A stretch of 64,000 bases of DNA from Oscillospiraceae bacterium (GCA_021200775.1 JAJQGB010000009.1:330353-394352); one strand, 5' to 3'; positions 21,428-30,506 are shown, numbered from the stretch's first letter. The notes: a model not told the origin generated them from the letters alone. Numbers and translations are program-made.

Positions 21428-22513
21428 ATTTCAGACGTAGTTACAACATCAATCGGAAAAACTGAACGGCACAGATACTCAAGGCTCTGTTGCTTCTTAC
21501 TCGCACTTTGCGTCCTGCCCTACTACTATTATGGGCTGAGGGCTTTGATTGTTGTTGCCATTTCCGTCGTAACCAGCGTTCTGGCGGAGTATATCTGCAC
21601 GTCATTAATGCGCCGGAAGTACGACTGGCGGGATCCGTCACCCATAGCAAACGGAATCATGCTTGCCCTTTTAATGCCCGCATCCGTCCCATATGGCGTT
21701 ATGATTTTCGCAAGCGCTTTTATGGGCTCCGTCATGAAATATGCCTTCGGAGGGCACAATAATCGCATATTCCATCCGGTAGCTACTGCGTACTTGTTCT
21801 CCGCACTCTGCTGGCCGTCAAGCGTTTTAAGATACCCGACGCCATCGATATTCGGCAGTCTCTCGCTCTCGTCAAGCCTGACCGACGCACTCGACCGTTC
21901 TTTCACCCATTACGTCGACGTCTCACTCAGCTCGTCAAGCTGGCTTGATATCGTCTGGGGAAGGCTCGCAGGACCGATGGGCACGAGCTGTGTTATCCTC
22001 ATTCTTATCATCACAGTCGCACTCTATTGCTTCAGAGACATCCCGGCACCGGTTCTCTTCTCAGCAGTTGCAACCGAGGTACTCCTCTTCATCTGCTTCC
22101 CAATTTCCGCAACCGGCTGGCAGGCGGCACTCTACTCGATAGTTACCGGTTCGTTCATGTATGTTCTCACATTCATGGTCTGCGACCCTTGCTTCACGCC
22201 GTCAAACGGATTCGGGCAGACTCTTTATGGCATCGCATACGCATTGATTGCGTTCCTCCTTCGGAAGTTCTCCGGCTATGAGGACAGCTCCGTTCTGGCA
22301 CTCATGATAGTTTCAATCTTCCCGACCGAATTTGACCGCTTCGCAATCTTCGTAATCGACAGTCTTTCACGTTTCAGAGATTTTACGGAGACAAAAATCC
22401 GAGAGCGTCAGATTTACCGCAGGTTCAAGAAGTATGAGAACCTTCCGGACGGCACTGAATCCGAAGTCACAGAAGAGACTCAGGAAAAGGACGGTGACCA
22501 GGATGAAACTTAA
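21428..22513 (+). CDS. RnfD/NqrB-like membrane protein, likely ATT start, 361 aa
   Basis: Homology to RnfD begins before the first conventional start: KTERHRYSRLCCFLLALCVL and YYYYGLRALIVVAISVVTSV read without a break. The only in-frame TTG (21545) would cut off the first membrane span. The frame upstream has no ATG, GTG or TTG; ATT at 21428, 12 nt after AAGGA, is the best start. Eight or more spans; PSPIANGIMLALLMPASVP matches the RnfD loop. The region where RnfD carries covalent FMN (SGATPLA-type) reads FGSLSLSSSLTDALDRS, so the flavin-binding Thr motif is not preserved. The acidic C-terminal tail is longer than usual. It overlaps the next gene by 11 bp. Confidence 0.75.
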   Translation: MSDVVTTSIGKTERHRYSRLCCFLLALCVLPYYYYGLRALIVVAISVVTSVLAEYICTSLMRRKYDWRDPSPIANGIMLALLMPASVPYGVMIFASAFMGSVMKYAFGGHNNRIFHPVATAYLFSALCWPSSVLRYPTPSIFGSLSLSSSLTDALDRSFTHYVDVSLSSSSWLDIVWGRLAGPMGTSCVILILIITVALYCFRDIPAPVLFSAVATEVLLFICFPISATGWQAALYSIVTGSFMYVLTFMVCDPCFTPSNGFGQTLYGIAYALIAFLLRKFSGYEDSSVLALMIVSIFPTEFDRFAIFVIDSLSRFRDFTETKIRERQIYRRFKKYENLPDGTESEVTEETQEKDGDQDET

Positions 22514-23189
22514 AGGCTTCAGATTCTCCGAGAGAAAGCCGGTGTCCGTCTCAGACATAACCGAGCTTCACGGTTTGGTTCCGTCGCAGGCAAGCACCGC
22601 CGGCAGGGAAGCAGTCCTGACATCAAATGCACTCCTTTCAAGCGGCTCAATAATCGCCCCGGCAGTAGTCGTCGCAACCAGCTTCCAGAGTGCACTTGCT
22701 CTCAGCATTGTATTTAGCCTCGTGACGTTCATAACCGTTTTAATCTGCTCATTCGTCCCGAGAAAGCTCGTCTATACAGTCAGAATCATAATCTATACTT
22801 TTGTTGCGTCTTTGGTTTACGTTCCGGTCGCAATCCTCATGGAGAATATAATGCCGGCACAGTTTGCGGCGCTCGGAATCTATGCGCCACTGTTAATCAC
22901 AAACTCATTCATCACGATGAAGACCGAATCGAAGTTCTACCGCTTCAAACGTGGCTTCATGGCGGAGCTTTGCGGATTCTATATCATCGGCTACGACCTG
23001 GCTCTCATGTTCTTCGGCTTCATGCGAGAACTTTTAACAAACGGCGGACTTTTCGGAGTCCAGTTCCTGCCGCTAAGTATTCCGGCTGTCGGAACAGTTT
23101 ATGGCGGATTCATACTTCTGGCGCTCACTGCGGCTACATTCAGATGGCTACTCACATTTCCAGCAAGAAAGCGCCAGAGTGAAGACTAA
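22503..23189 (+). CDS. RnfE/NqrD-like membrane protein without cluster cysteines, 228 aa
   Basis: Six-span RnfA/E fold: ELHGLVPSQASTAGREAVLT, then SGSIIAPAVVVATSFQSALA where RnfE normally has LCPxLA, and IYAPLLITNSFITMKTESKF where it has ITNCxxxGRAEAFA. Both cysteines that hold the RnfA/E iron-sulfur site are therefore absent (Ala/Pro and Ser). The later DGxGMGxGF-like part is also changed (NGGLFGVQFLPLS). ATG at 22503, overlapping the previous gene. Probably an Rnf relative that no longer carries electrons, or a remodelled one. Confidence 0.72.
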   Translation: MKLKGFRFSERKPVSVSDITELHGLVPSQASTAGREAVLTSNALLSSGSIIAPAVVVATSFQSALALSIVFSLVTFITVLICSFVPRKLVYTVRIIIYTFVASLVYVPVAILMENIMPAQFAALGIYAPLLITNSFITMKTESKFYRFKRGFMAELCGFYIIGYDLALMFFGFMRELLTNGGLFGVQFLPLSIPAVGTVYGGFILLALTAATFRWLLTFPARKRQSED

Positions 23190-23213
23190 ATTCAAGGGAA
23201 AGGATGTGCGTAA

Positions 23214-23792
23214 ATGGCTGTATTCTTCGAGACAATCGGAGCCGCAATGCTCGCCATTATCGTCGAAAACGTAATATTCACGACTGCGTTTGGAACGAGC
23301 ACGCTTATCAGCCTTTCCAAGCACGACGGTCAGATTTTCTTCTGCGGACTTTTCATAACCGAATTTTCCGTCCTATCCAGCATGATAGCATACGCCTTTG
23401 AGGGACTTATGTTAAAAAGCGAGGTTTCGGCAAGATTCATGCCGACTTTGTATATAATATCTCTTGGGCTCGTATACATCGCAACACTTTTAGTTATCTG
23501 GTTCGCATCCAAAAAGGCGTTCAAACGCTTCAAAAGATATATTCATCTTTCGGCATTCAACTGCACCGTTTTAAGTGTTCTGTTCAATAACACTCTTAAT
23601 GCCGGCACTTTTGGCGAGAGAGTCCTATTTGCTCTCGAAGTGGGCTTAGGCTTCACGCTCGCCGCATACATTCTTTCTGTCAATTACGAAAAGCTCAATT
23701 CGGATGAGGTTCCCGCCTCGTTCTCGGGCTTTCCGATATACGTTCTATATATAGGTATCGTCTCCATGGTGGTCTACGCACTGGGAAGATAG
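23214..23792 (+). CDS. RnfA/NqrE-like membrane protein, one cluster cysteine lost, 192 aa
   Basis: RnfA length and topology. The first half-site, normally FLGICPFLGVSK, reads FTTAFGTSTLISLSKH (no Cys). The second half keeps the Asn-Cys pair in LSAFNCTVLSVLFNN. The C-terminal region EVGLGFTLAAYIL and IPVYVLYIGIVSM-like end match RnfA. AAAGGATGTGCGTAA precedes ATG. Third member of the D-E-A trio; RnfB, RnfC and RnfG are absent from the operon. Confidence 0.75.
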   Translation: MAVFFETIGAAMLAIIVENVIFTTAFGTSTLISLSKHDGQIFFCGLFITEFSVLSSMIAYAFEGLMLKSEVSARFMPTLYIISLGLVYIATLLVIWFASKKAFKRFKRYIHLSAFNCTVLSVLFNNTLNAGTFGERVLFALEVGLGFTLAAYILSVNYEKLNSDEVPASFSGFPIYVLYIGIVSMVVYALGR

Positions 23793-23801
23793 GAGAAACT
23801 C

Positions 23802-25037
23802 ATGGCAAATTCCCGAAAATACAAAGTCAAGCACAAGTCAAAGCCGATGTTCAAGCAGAAGCGCAAAAAGGGCAATTCGGTATTAGGCATAATATTCATG
23901 GTTATAATTCTTGCGGCACTCGTTTTCGTAGGATACAGTGTTGGCAAGCCGATTGTCGAGTTCTTCTCGGGAGAAAGAAGCTCCCCGACTGCTACCACAA
24001 CCGAAGCCTCAACATCTGATGCTACCGAAACAGAGTCAACGACAACCGCCGCCACATCCGAAACAACTGAAGCCACAACCTCTGCACCCGAGCCTGCTGT
24101 CGCAACGAACAGCAATATATACTATATTTCATACAGGAGCGACATCGCAGATTATGAGAGTTATGTCTACTCAGCCGTTGACTATGCCGCTTCTAACGGC
24201 TACAGCGAAGTCTGCGTCGAACTGATAGCAGAAGGCGGAACGGTAACCTATTCGTCTGCCAATACAACTGCAACAGAGTCTGGAGCAGTAATTTCCGGTG
24301 GAATTTCCGATTTATCCGATTTGGTCTCGACTATCACAGACTCAGGGCTCACGGCATATGCCCGGATTTCGACTCTAAGTGACAACATCGCCTCGACCTA
24401 CGACAAGACCCTTGCCTACATGATTTCCGGCACCGATACCCGTTGGTACGACGACAACACTGCAAACGGCGGTAAGCCGTGGATTTCTCCGTATAGCTCG
24501 TCAGCCAACGAGTACATCACAGACCTTGTCTCAGAAATTTCCGATGCCGGCTTCGCCGGACTCATAGCCGGTGAAATCGAGTTCCCACCGTTCAGAAATT
24601 CGGATATCCGAAACTACTTCGCAGGCACTGATGTGGCGTCTTCGACGAGATACGAAACCCTTATCTCGTTCGCAGAGACAGTCTACAACAGCTTCGGCTC
24701 TGCTAAAGAGTTTTATATCGAGGTCAATGCCGAGGACATCATCTCCGGCGACGCTGAAATCCTCACCGACCCGGATTCTCTCTGCACAAGCGTAATCTAC
24801 GTCAACTTCAACCCCGATAATATCGGAACCAGAATCTCGAAAGCCGATGGCACCGAAGTGTCCTTTGAAGGGCTCAACACCGCCTATCTGTTCCGAACCG
24901 TTTTCAACCTCGTTGAAGAGTCTCTTGAAGGAACGGGAGTAACCATCATCCCGAAGATAACCGGCTGTGAGATAACCGACGATTTACTCTCCGCAATCGA
25001 GCTCATGGGCTACGAAACTGCGATGATAGAAGGATAA
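23802..25037 (+). CDS. Membrane-anchored putative glycoside hydrolase-like protein (DUF4015-type), 411 aa
   Basis: Basic cytoplasmic N-terminus, one membrane span (VLGIIFMVIILAALVFVGYS), a Thr/Ser/Glu-rich linker to about residue 105, then a TIM-barrel-like domain. AYARISTLSDNIAS, WYDDNTANGGKPWISPY and AGFAGLIAGEIEFPP fit the DUF4015 putative glycosyl hydrolase pattern, in which the family FDYVRFP segment is here GEIEFPPF. The enzyme activity is unproven in the family. It faces the outside. Ends at a terminator shared with spoIVA; 9 bp behind the Rnf-like trio, so in the same operon. Confidence 0.7.
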   Translation: MANSRKYKVKHKSKPMFKQKRKKGNSVLGIIFMVIILAALVFVGYSVGKPIVEFFSGERSSPTATTTEASTSDATETESTTTAATSETTEATTSAPEPAVATNSNIYYISYRSDIADYESYVYSAVDYAASNGYSEVCVELIAEGGTVTYSSANTTATESGAVISGGISDLSDLVSTITDSGLTAYARISTLSDNIASTYDKTLAYMISGTDTRWYDDNTANGGKPWISPYSSSANEYITDLVSEISDAGFAGLIAGEIEFPPFRNSDIRNYFAGTDVASSTRYETLISFAETVYNSFGSAKEFYIEVNAEDIISGDAEILTDPDSLCTSVIYVNFNPDNIGTRISKADGTEVSFEGLNTAYLFRTVFNLVEESLEGTGVTIIPKITGCEITDDLLSAIELMGYETAMIEG

Positions 25038-25044
25038 AACAATA

Positions 25045-25072
25045 CCCATCGATTTTATTCGATGGGCATTTT
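25045..25072. terminator. Bidirectional terminator between converging operons
   Basis: CCCATCGA (25045-25052) / TCGATGGG (25059-25066), then CATTTTTATAA; A-rich on the other side. Confidence 0.85.
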
Positions 25073-25077
25073 TATAA

Positions 25078-26556
25078 CTATACGAGCAGGCAAATCAGCC
25101 CCGAACAGCCTTCGTTTACGATTCTCTCGACAGCTTCTCTGAGCTTTTCTCTCGCATCGTCCGGAAGCCTTGCCAGCTTCTGCTCCAAGCCTTCCTCGAC
25201 AAGCTCCGAAACCGATTTCCCGAAGATGTTTGTCTCCCAGATTTTAAGTGGGTCGGTCTCGTAGTCGGTCATGAGATACTGTATCAGCTCCTCCGACTGC
25301 TTCTCCGTCCCGACAATCGGAGCCACTTCTGCGGCGATGTCCGCCTTGATGAGGTGAATCGACGGCGCACTCGCCGTGAACCGGACGCCATATTTTCCGC
25401 CTTGCCTGATTATCTCCGGCTCAAAGGCGGTGAGTTCACTTTCAGTCGGCATCACGATTCCATACCCGGTCTGCTCGACATCAGTCAGCGCCTCCGAGAA
25501 CTTTTCAAGCCGGTTTTTGAAGTTTACAAGCTCTAAGATTTTGGGCATCAGTTCGTCTTCAGATGTGAGCTCCAGTCCCGTTTCTTCACTGAGAATCCGA
25601 TAGAACAGCCGGTTATCGAGAGTAACACCGAGCCGGGCGGTGCCGTTTCCCAAATCAACCTTCGTAATCTCAGCTGTCAATACATCTTCACAACACCCGA
25701 CAGCCTCAGAAAGCTTCTTCACATCCCTGATGTATCTTAGCTCCGGCGCGGCTTTTCTTATTGAGTCGTAGAGCTCCGCTTTGAGCCAATGTCCTTTTTT
25801 GAGGGAACTGACCCACTTCGGCATCACAACATTAATTTCCTTGACGGGGAAGGCATATAAAAGCTCGGTGAGAATACTCTCGATATCCTCTTTCGTCATC
25901 GTGAGTACATTTATCGGCATAACCGGCACGCCGTACTTCTCACTCATCTCCGAGCAAAGCGAAATTGCATCTTCGCTCGCTTCGTTCTGCGTGTTCATGA
26001 GAACCACAAACGGCTTCCCGAGGTCTTTAAGCTCGCTTATAACTCTCTCTTCGCACTCTTCGTATTCGTCCCTCGGAAGTTCTGTTACACTTCCGTCGGA
26101 AGTGATTACAATCCCTACGGTTGAATGTTCCGTAATTACCTTCTGCGTCCCTATTTCCGCCGCCATGTTAAAAGGGATTTCTGACTCAAACCACGGCGTC
26201 CGAACCATCCGTGGCGAATCGTTTTCAATATACCCGACAGCACTCGGAATCACATATCCGACGCAGTCAATCATCCGTAAACTCACGCTTGCGACGTCGC
26301 CTAACGTCACCTGCACAGCTTCTTCCGGAATGAATTTCGGCTCGGTAGTCATAATCATCTTTCCGGCAGAAGCCTGCGGGAGCTCGTCGATGGTGCGGTC
26401 TTTTAAGTATCCTTCTTTGATGTTCGGGATAACGAGGTTCTCCATGAACCGTCTGATGAAAGTCGATTTCCCGCTTCTCACGGGACCCACGACACCGATG
26501 TAGATGTCGCCGTTTGTTCTCTCTGCCATACTTTGATAAAGTTTATCGGTAGTCAT
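25078..26556 (-). CDS. spoIVA: Stage IV sporulation protein A
   Basis: 492 aa, the standard length. N-terminal TRAFAC-like ATPase with Walker A GPVRSGKST (about residues 24-32); the family's first segment SMAERTNGDIYIGVVGPVR is clear; the acidic C-terminus ends RIVNEGCSGLICLLV. SpoIVA polymerises with ATP hydrolysis on the outer forespore membrane and is the base of the spore coat. ATG at 26556 is 6 nt after AGGAG; a second ATG one codon upstream is too close. Nine bases separate it from the sipL-like gene, with which it forms an operon. Confidence 0.96.
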   Translation of the reverse strand: MTTDKLYQSMAERTNGDIYIGVVGPVRSGKSTFIRRFMENLVIPNIKEGYLKDRTIDELPQASAGKMIMTTEPKFIPEEAVQVTLGDVASVSLRMIDCVGYVIPSAVGYIENDSPRMVRTPWFESEIPFNMAAEIGTQKVITEHSTVGIVITSDGSVTELPRDEYEECEERVISELKDLGKPFVVLMNTQNEASEDAISLCSEMSEKYGVPVMPINVLTMTKEDIESILTELLYAFPVKEINVVMPKWVSSLKKGHWLKAELYDSIRKAAPELRYIRDVKKLSEAVGCCEDVLTAEITKVDLGNGTARLGVTLDNRLFYRILSEETGLELTSEDELMPKILELVNFKNRLEKFSEALTDVEQTGYGIVMPTESELTAFEPEIIRQGGKYGVRFTASAPSIHLIKADIAAEVAPIVGTEKQSEELIQYLMTDYETDPLKIWETNIFGKSVSELVEEGLEQKLARLPDDAREKLREAVERIVNEGCSGLICLLV

Positions 26557-26565
26557 CATATTCTC

Positions 26566-28098
26566 CTAATCTACAATCGGTATGAGTATCATTTTGGGCT
26601 CCTGCAAGACCTCTTCGCCCAGGTCGTTCTCTTCGGTAATAGCCGTGAGCGTTGTGTGCGTTCTCTTAGCAATGTCCCACGGCTCCTCGCCCTTTTCGGC
26701 GTAGTAGAGCTTCATTGCAATGTCGGAGTCCCTGTCAAGCGGGTTTGCCTCGTCAACCGTTATTCCACTTATGAATCTGTGTGACTTGCACCCGAAAAGA
26801 TATCCTTTCAGTCTTATATCTGCGGTAATCTCCATCGCATTTGACGAAGTCAGTTTATATGCCGACTGAGCGACCGTCGCATGAGCATCTATAGAACAGC
26901 TCGAAGCCTCATCAGGAAGCTTCTTTTCAAATTCGTCCGTCTCTTCAAGATAAATCGGCTTGCCCGATTCATTCTCGGCGTAGGCAAAATACGTGATTCT
27001 TCCTCTGACGGAAACGCTCCCGTCCGAGCTGGTAATCGCATCTAGCTTTCCGACTTCAGCGCCGGCGCACATAACGGAAACTATTTCGCCGTCGTAATAT
27101 GTCAGCGAAGCCTTTGTTTTACAACTCTCCGAAATCTCTGTCGGCACGCACTCGATATCTTCATCACTCACTTCAAGGCTGGATTCATACATGGTCGAAT
27201 AGGCGTCGGTGGCGATAAGAACGCTCTCAAACCTCATCGCAAGACAGTTTATCTCGATGTTGAGCTCGCAACTGACCGAGTTAGAGCCGCTCTTTCCCGA
27301 CGGCTTAATCTCGCAATCCGAGACATTCGCCAAAATCATCACATCAAATCTCTCATCCAGTCCCTCAACGTCCGAAATCTGCGAGAAGGGAATTGCAAAC
27401 CGGATATTTTCCGCCCTGCTTGAACCGTCCTCCGGAACATAGAGAAGCGAGACCTCCGCTTCGCCTTTTGTTAAAAGCTTCCCCGAAAGAATCTTCTTGT
27501 CGGCTGAGATGACTGCGGCGTCAGCCCTGATAACCGTCTTTACTGCCGGCTTCGACTGCCTCAGGTCCACGTCGTCAACAACCGTGATTCTCTTTGTAAC
27601 GGCGATTCTCTTCGACGGATATGTGACGAGCGACTTCCTCAGCTGTAATCCGTCGCCCGAAGCCTCCGAAACCGCCTGTCTTACTTCGTCGGCAGTAGCT
27701 ACGACCGAAACGGATATAATTCCTCTGATGTCGGCTCGTCTCTTGCCCGAAACCCGACAGCTTGCACTCTCGGTATAGGGAAGTATGCTTATCTTCGGCG
27801 ATTTTGCGGAAGCTGAAAGCTCCGTCGAGCGATTGTAAGTGAGAATCTGCTCCGCCGCACACATCTCTCCCGACTCGGAAACATAGTTTAGTCGGATTTT
27901 CGCCGAAAGCTCGTATTCAAGCCTTGTGCCGTTCAGACTTCTTGCCGAAATGCTCGGCAGGATTCTGACGTTTAGAACCTTGAAAATCTCGGGATAGTAG
28001 TCGGGCAGTATGTAGTCAAGCTCCACCGACTGTTGCGTGATTCCGCCACCCAGATTTTGCGGTACGGTGAAGTTTTCTTTTGTAACTTTGTAATCCAT
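26566..28098 (-). CDS. sipL: SPOCS (DUF3794) and LysM domain protein, SipL-like
   Basis: 510 aa. N-terminal DUF3794/SPOCS repeats (ELDYILPDYYPEIFKVLNVR; a second about residues 160-260; a third near 320-410), and a C-terminal LysM (KLYYAEKGEEPWDIAKRTHT, then ITEENDLGEEVLQEPKMILI). This architecture and length match SipL of Clostridioides difficile, which binds SpoIVA through its LysM domain and anchors the coat on the forespore. Direct adjacency to spoIVA supports the call. Ribosome-binding site AGGAGGAG before ATG. Expression in the mother cell (SigE) is expected; the promoter was not securely found. Confidence 0.88.
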   Translation of the reverse strand: MDYKVTKENFTVPQNLGGGITQQSVELDYILPDYYPEIFKVLNVRILPSISARSLNGTRLEYELSAKIRLNYVSESGEMCAAEQILTYNRSTELSASAKSPKISILPYTESASCRVSGKRRADIRGIISVSVVATADEVRQAVSEASGDGLQLRKSLVTYPSKRIAVTKRITVVDDVDLRQSKPAVKTVIRADAAVISADKKILSGKLLTKGEAEVSLLYVPEDGSSRAENIRFAIPFSQISDVEGLDERFDVMILANVSDCEIKPSGKSGSNSVSCELNIEINCLAMRFESVLIATDAYSTMYESSLEVSDEDIECVPTEISESCKTKASLTYYDGEIVSVMCAGAEVGKLDAITSSDGSVSVRGRITYFAYAENESGKPIYLEETDEFEKKLPDEASSCSIDAHATVAQSAYKLTSSNAMEITADIRLKGYLFGCKSHRFISGITVDEANPLDRDSDIAMKLYYAEKGEEPWDIAKRTHTTLTAITEENDLGEEVLQEPKMILIPIVD

Positions 28099-28292
28099 AA
28101 TCTCCTCCTGAGCGGCGTAACCCGCATTTTGAAAAGTTTATCGTAACGCTGTACGTTTGCTATATCATATTCAGCTTGTTTCGGTTTAATGCCCGCCGCA
28201 AAATTTCTCAAAAATTTTTTTGGAGCAGTGCAATAATTGGAACTCTCAATGTGTTTTATAAGTAGAAAATGCTTTTTCAAGGAGGAATCATA

Positions 28293-29474
28293 ATGAAGAA
28301 ATTACTAGCAATTATCTTATCCGCACTGATGCTCGTTTCGGTTATGTCGGTGGCGGCTCTTGCGCTTGAAGACCCGGCAGAGCTCAGATACTCCGTTTCC
28401 GACGGCACGGTCACTCTATCGTGGGACAAAACCAAAGACGATACCCACACCGTTTACTGGAAGCGTTCGTCTTCCGATGAATGGAAAATAGCCGGAACAA
28501 CCGCCAAGCACAAAGTCAACATCACCGGACTCAAAAATGGCGTAAGCTATGACTTCAAGGTCGAAATTCTTGGGTCTGATTCCGAAATCGTGACAGCCAC
28601 ACCGGTAGAGCCCACCTATCTCTACGCCATCAGCGAGGTCAGTATCCGCTCGAAGCCTTCGTATGAAGGCAGCAGGTGGGGTACCTATTCCTGCGGAGAC
28701 AAGGTCGAGGTAATCGGGTATACTGATGGCTGGTACGAAATCAACTATCCATATAGTGAAACATCCAAATACGTCAACGCCGCATATCTCTCAGAAGAAA
28801 TCCCCGACGGAACCGCCGAGGATGAGCCTGTTCTAGATGTATACACATGGGACTACGGCACTTTCACAGTCACCAGTGATGCAGACATATATTCCGACAT
28901 TCTGAATGGCGAGGTTCTGGGAACGCTTGAAGCCGGCGGAACGGTCGAGGCTACAGGAAAAGTCTATATAGACGATTCGAGCCTTTATGCCTATAAGATA
29001 AGCTATAACGGCGAAGATGCTTATGTCGACAAGGACGCACTAACAGATCCCGATTTCAATGTAGAGCCGAACGAAATCGATTATGAAGACCTGGCGGACA
29101 GAAAATACTCCACCTATGACAACATCGGAGGAATTGAAATCTGTGTCGTTCCCGACTCTGTTACAAGCACAAGCGCAACCTTCAAAATCCGCAATTCGAG
29201 CAATTATATGGTTACTCATGGCGAGGATTTCCGCCTTCAGGTCTATTCTGACGATGGATGGTCGGATGTTGAGTTTATAGTCGATTCGTATGATGTAAAC
29301 GACATAGCGTATATTGTCTATGGAGGCGGCAATATTTCGGGATTTAAAGCGAACTGGTCGTATTTCTACGGAGAACTCCCTGCGGGACACTATCGCCTTG
29401 TTCTTGTCTATACTTATCAGACCGACGATGGCGCTGTCAATGTTTATGGCGTTTGCGGTTTCGATATAGAATAA
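28293..29474 (+). CDS. Secreted protein with fibronectin-III-like and SH3-like domains, 393 aa
   Basis: A signal peptide (MKKLLAIILSALMLVSVMSV, cut near ALA-LE) precedes a FN3-like domain (residues 30-105: VTLSWDKTKDDTHTVYWKRS). A bacterial SH3 domain follows (SEVSIRSKPSYEGSRWGTYS and DGWYEINYPY), then a degenerate second SH3-like unit (ADIYSDILNGEVLGTLEAGG). The last 120 residues form an immunoglobulin-like fold of unknown family (SATFKIRNSSNYMVTHGEDF). SH3b domains bind cell-wall peptides, so it probably sits at the wall. No sorting signal or enzyme domain. ATG at 28293 after AAGGAGGAATCATA; a start at 28269 would precede this site. Confidence 0.8.
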   Translation: MKKLLAIILSALMLVSVMSVAALALEDPAELRYSVSDGTVTLSWDKTKDDTHTVYWKRSSSDEWKIAGTTAKHKVNITGLKNGVSYDFKVEILGSDSEIVTATPVEPTYLYAISEVSIRSKPSYEGSRWGTYSCGDKVEVIGYTDGWYEINYPYSETSKYVNAAYLSEEIPDGTAEDEPVLDVYTWDYGTFTVTSDADIYSDILNGEVLGTLEAGGTVEATGKVYIDDSSLYAYKISYNGEDAYVDKDALTDPDFNVEPNEIDYEDLADRKYSTYDNIGGIEICVVPDSVTSTSATFKIRNSSNYMVTHGEDFRLQVYSDDGWSDVEFIVDSYDVNDIAYIVYGGGNISGFKANWSYFYGELPAGHYRLVLVYTYQTDDGAVNVYGVCGFDIE

Positions 29475-29506
29475 GTCAGACAGAAGGAGAAATACCTTAT
29501 ACATCA

Positions 29507-29539
29507 CCCTCCGGCGCAAGCCCTTCCATAGCCGGAGGG
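29507..29539 (+). terminator. Hairpin after the secreted-protein gene
   Basis: CCCTCCGGC (29507-29515) pairs perfectly with 29531-29539; no clear T-run, so possibly a weak or factor-dependent terminator. Confidence 0.5.
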
Positions 29540-29571
29540 CGAGCTATATCACAAAAACGGGTTTATGAGTA

Positions 29572-29600
29572 TTGACAGAATCCTGATTTAAGGGTATAAT
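29572..29600 (+). promoter_or_regulatory. Consensus promoter of the zinc-ribbon gene
   Basis: TTGACA (29572-29577), 17-nt spacer, TATAAT (29595-29600). Confidence 0.88.
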
Positions 29601-29654
29601 AAATTAAGAATCGTCATCGGCATTTGAATTTCACAATAAAGGAGATTGAGATAA

Positions 29655-30077
29655 ATGAAATGTACAAATTGCGGAAATGAAATCCCTGAGGGAGCGTCCT
29701 TCTGCTCGGCTTGCGGAGCAAAGGTTCATAATGAATATGTAGTTCAGGACGATGAACCGAATAACCAGAATAATAATGGCGGCTACCGCCCGAATCCTCC
29801 GATGGATGACATGTTTGGCGCTGGTAACGGCTTGGCTATCGCCTCAATGGTAACCGGTATTTGCTCGCTGGTTCTTTCCTGCTGTGCAACAACTCTTTCG
29901 TTTGTTCTGGCACTTGTAAGCGTTGCTCTCGGCATTTATGTCCTCATCAAGCACAAGGGAAGCAGAGGAATGGCAATCGCCGGAATCGCTTGCTCTGCTG
30001 TGGCACTGCTCGCATCCGTTGTAATTTCCATTTTGTACGGACTCTTTGCATTATTTGAATACGGCTATTGGTATTAA
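29655..30077 (+). CDS. Zinc-ribbon and DUF4190 membrane protein, 140 aa
   Basis: Residues 1-24 are a double-CxxC zinc ribbon (CTNCGNEIPEGASFCSACG). An Asn/Pro-rich linker follows, then two membrane spans of the DUF4190 type (GLAIASMVTGICSLVLSCCA and a second span ending GIYVLIKHKGSRGMAIAGIA). This architecture is common in clostridia and has no established function. AAGGAGATTGAGATAA precedes ATG. The next gene begins 2 bp after its stop. Confidence 0.85.
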   Translation: MKCTNCGNEIPEGASFCSACGAKVHNEYVVQDDEPNNQNNNGGYRPNPPMDDMFGAGNGLAIASMVTGICSLVLSCCATTLSFVLALVSVALGIYVLIKHKGSRGMAIAGIACSAVALLASVVISILYGLFALFEYGYWY

Positions 30078-30079
30078 AG

Positions 30080-30502
30080 ATGACACCGTTCGCCCATAAA
30101 TATCAGAAGATATTTTACATTCTGTCGCTGGCAGTGATTTTGCTGTCTGCGGCAGTCTGTTTAGTGTGCTATTTTCTGGGAGTAAACCCCACAGACTTCA
30201 TCCGTCCCTGCCTCTTTAACCAGCTCACCGGCTACTATTGCCCCGGCTGTGGAGGAACAAGAGCCGTAATCAGCCTCCTCCACCTGAACTTAATCCAGAG
30301 TTTCATCTACCATCCCTTCGTCCCATACGTCGCCATAATTGCCGTGATATTCATAGTGAGCTATACCGTCTCAATAATCTCAAAAGGCAAAATCGGCTAC
30401 TTCAAACTCCGCCCAATCTACTTCTATATCTCAATCGCATTGATACTGATAAACTTCGTAGTAAAGAATATCCTGATATATAATGGAATTTGGATAGAAT
30501 AA
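30080..30502 (+). CDS. DUF2752 membrane protein, 140 aa
   Basis: The DUF2752 signature TGYYCPGCGGTRAVISLLHL is at about residues 50-70, among four membrane spans. The function of the family is unknown. The start is ATG at 30080, two bases after the previous stop, so it is probably translated by re-initiation; an upstream TTG is less likely. Ends at a dispersed repeat that supplies hairpins. Confidence 0.85.
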   Translation: MTPFAHKYQKIFYILSLAVILLSAAVCLVCYFLGVNPTDFIRPCLFNQLTGYYCPGCGGTRAVISLLHLNLIQSFIYHPFVPYVAIIAVIFIVSYTVSIISKGKIGYFKLRPIYFYISIALILINFVVKNILIYNGIWIE

Positions 30503-30506
30503 AAAA

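Noticed and set aside
25781-26503. 240-aa ORF antisense to spoIVA, and similar long antisense frames in pepF, cls and the ABC gene
   Set aside because: All lie wholly within conserved genes and have Ser/Val-rich, non-protein-like sequences.
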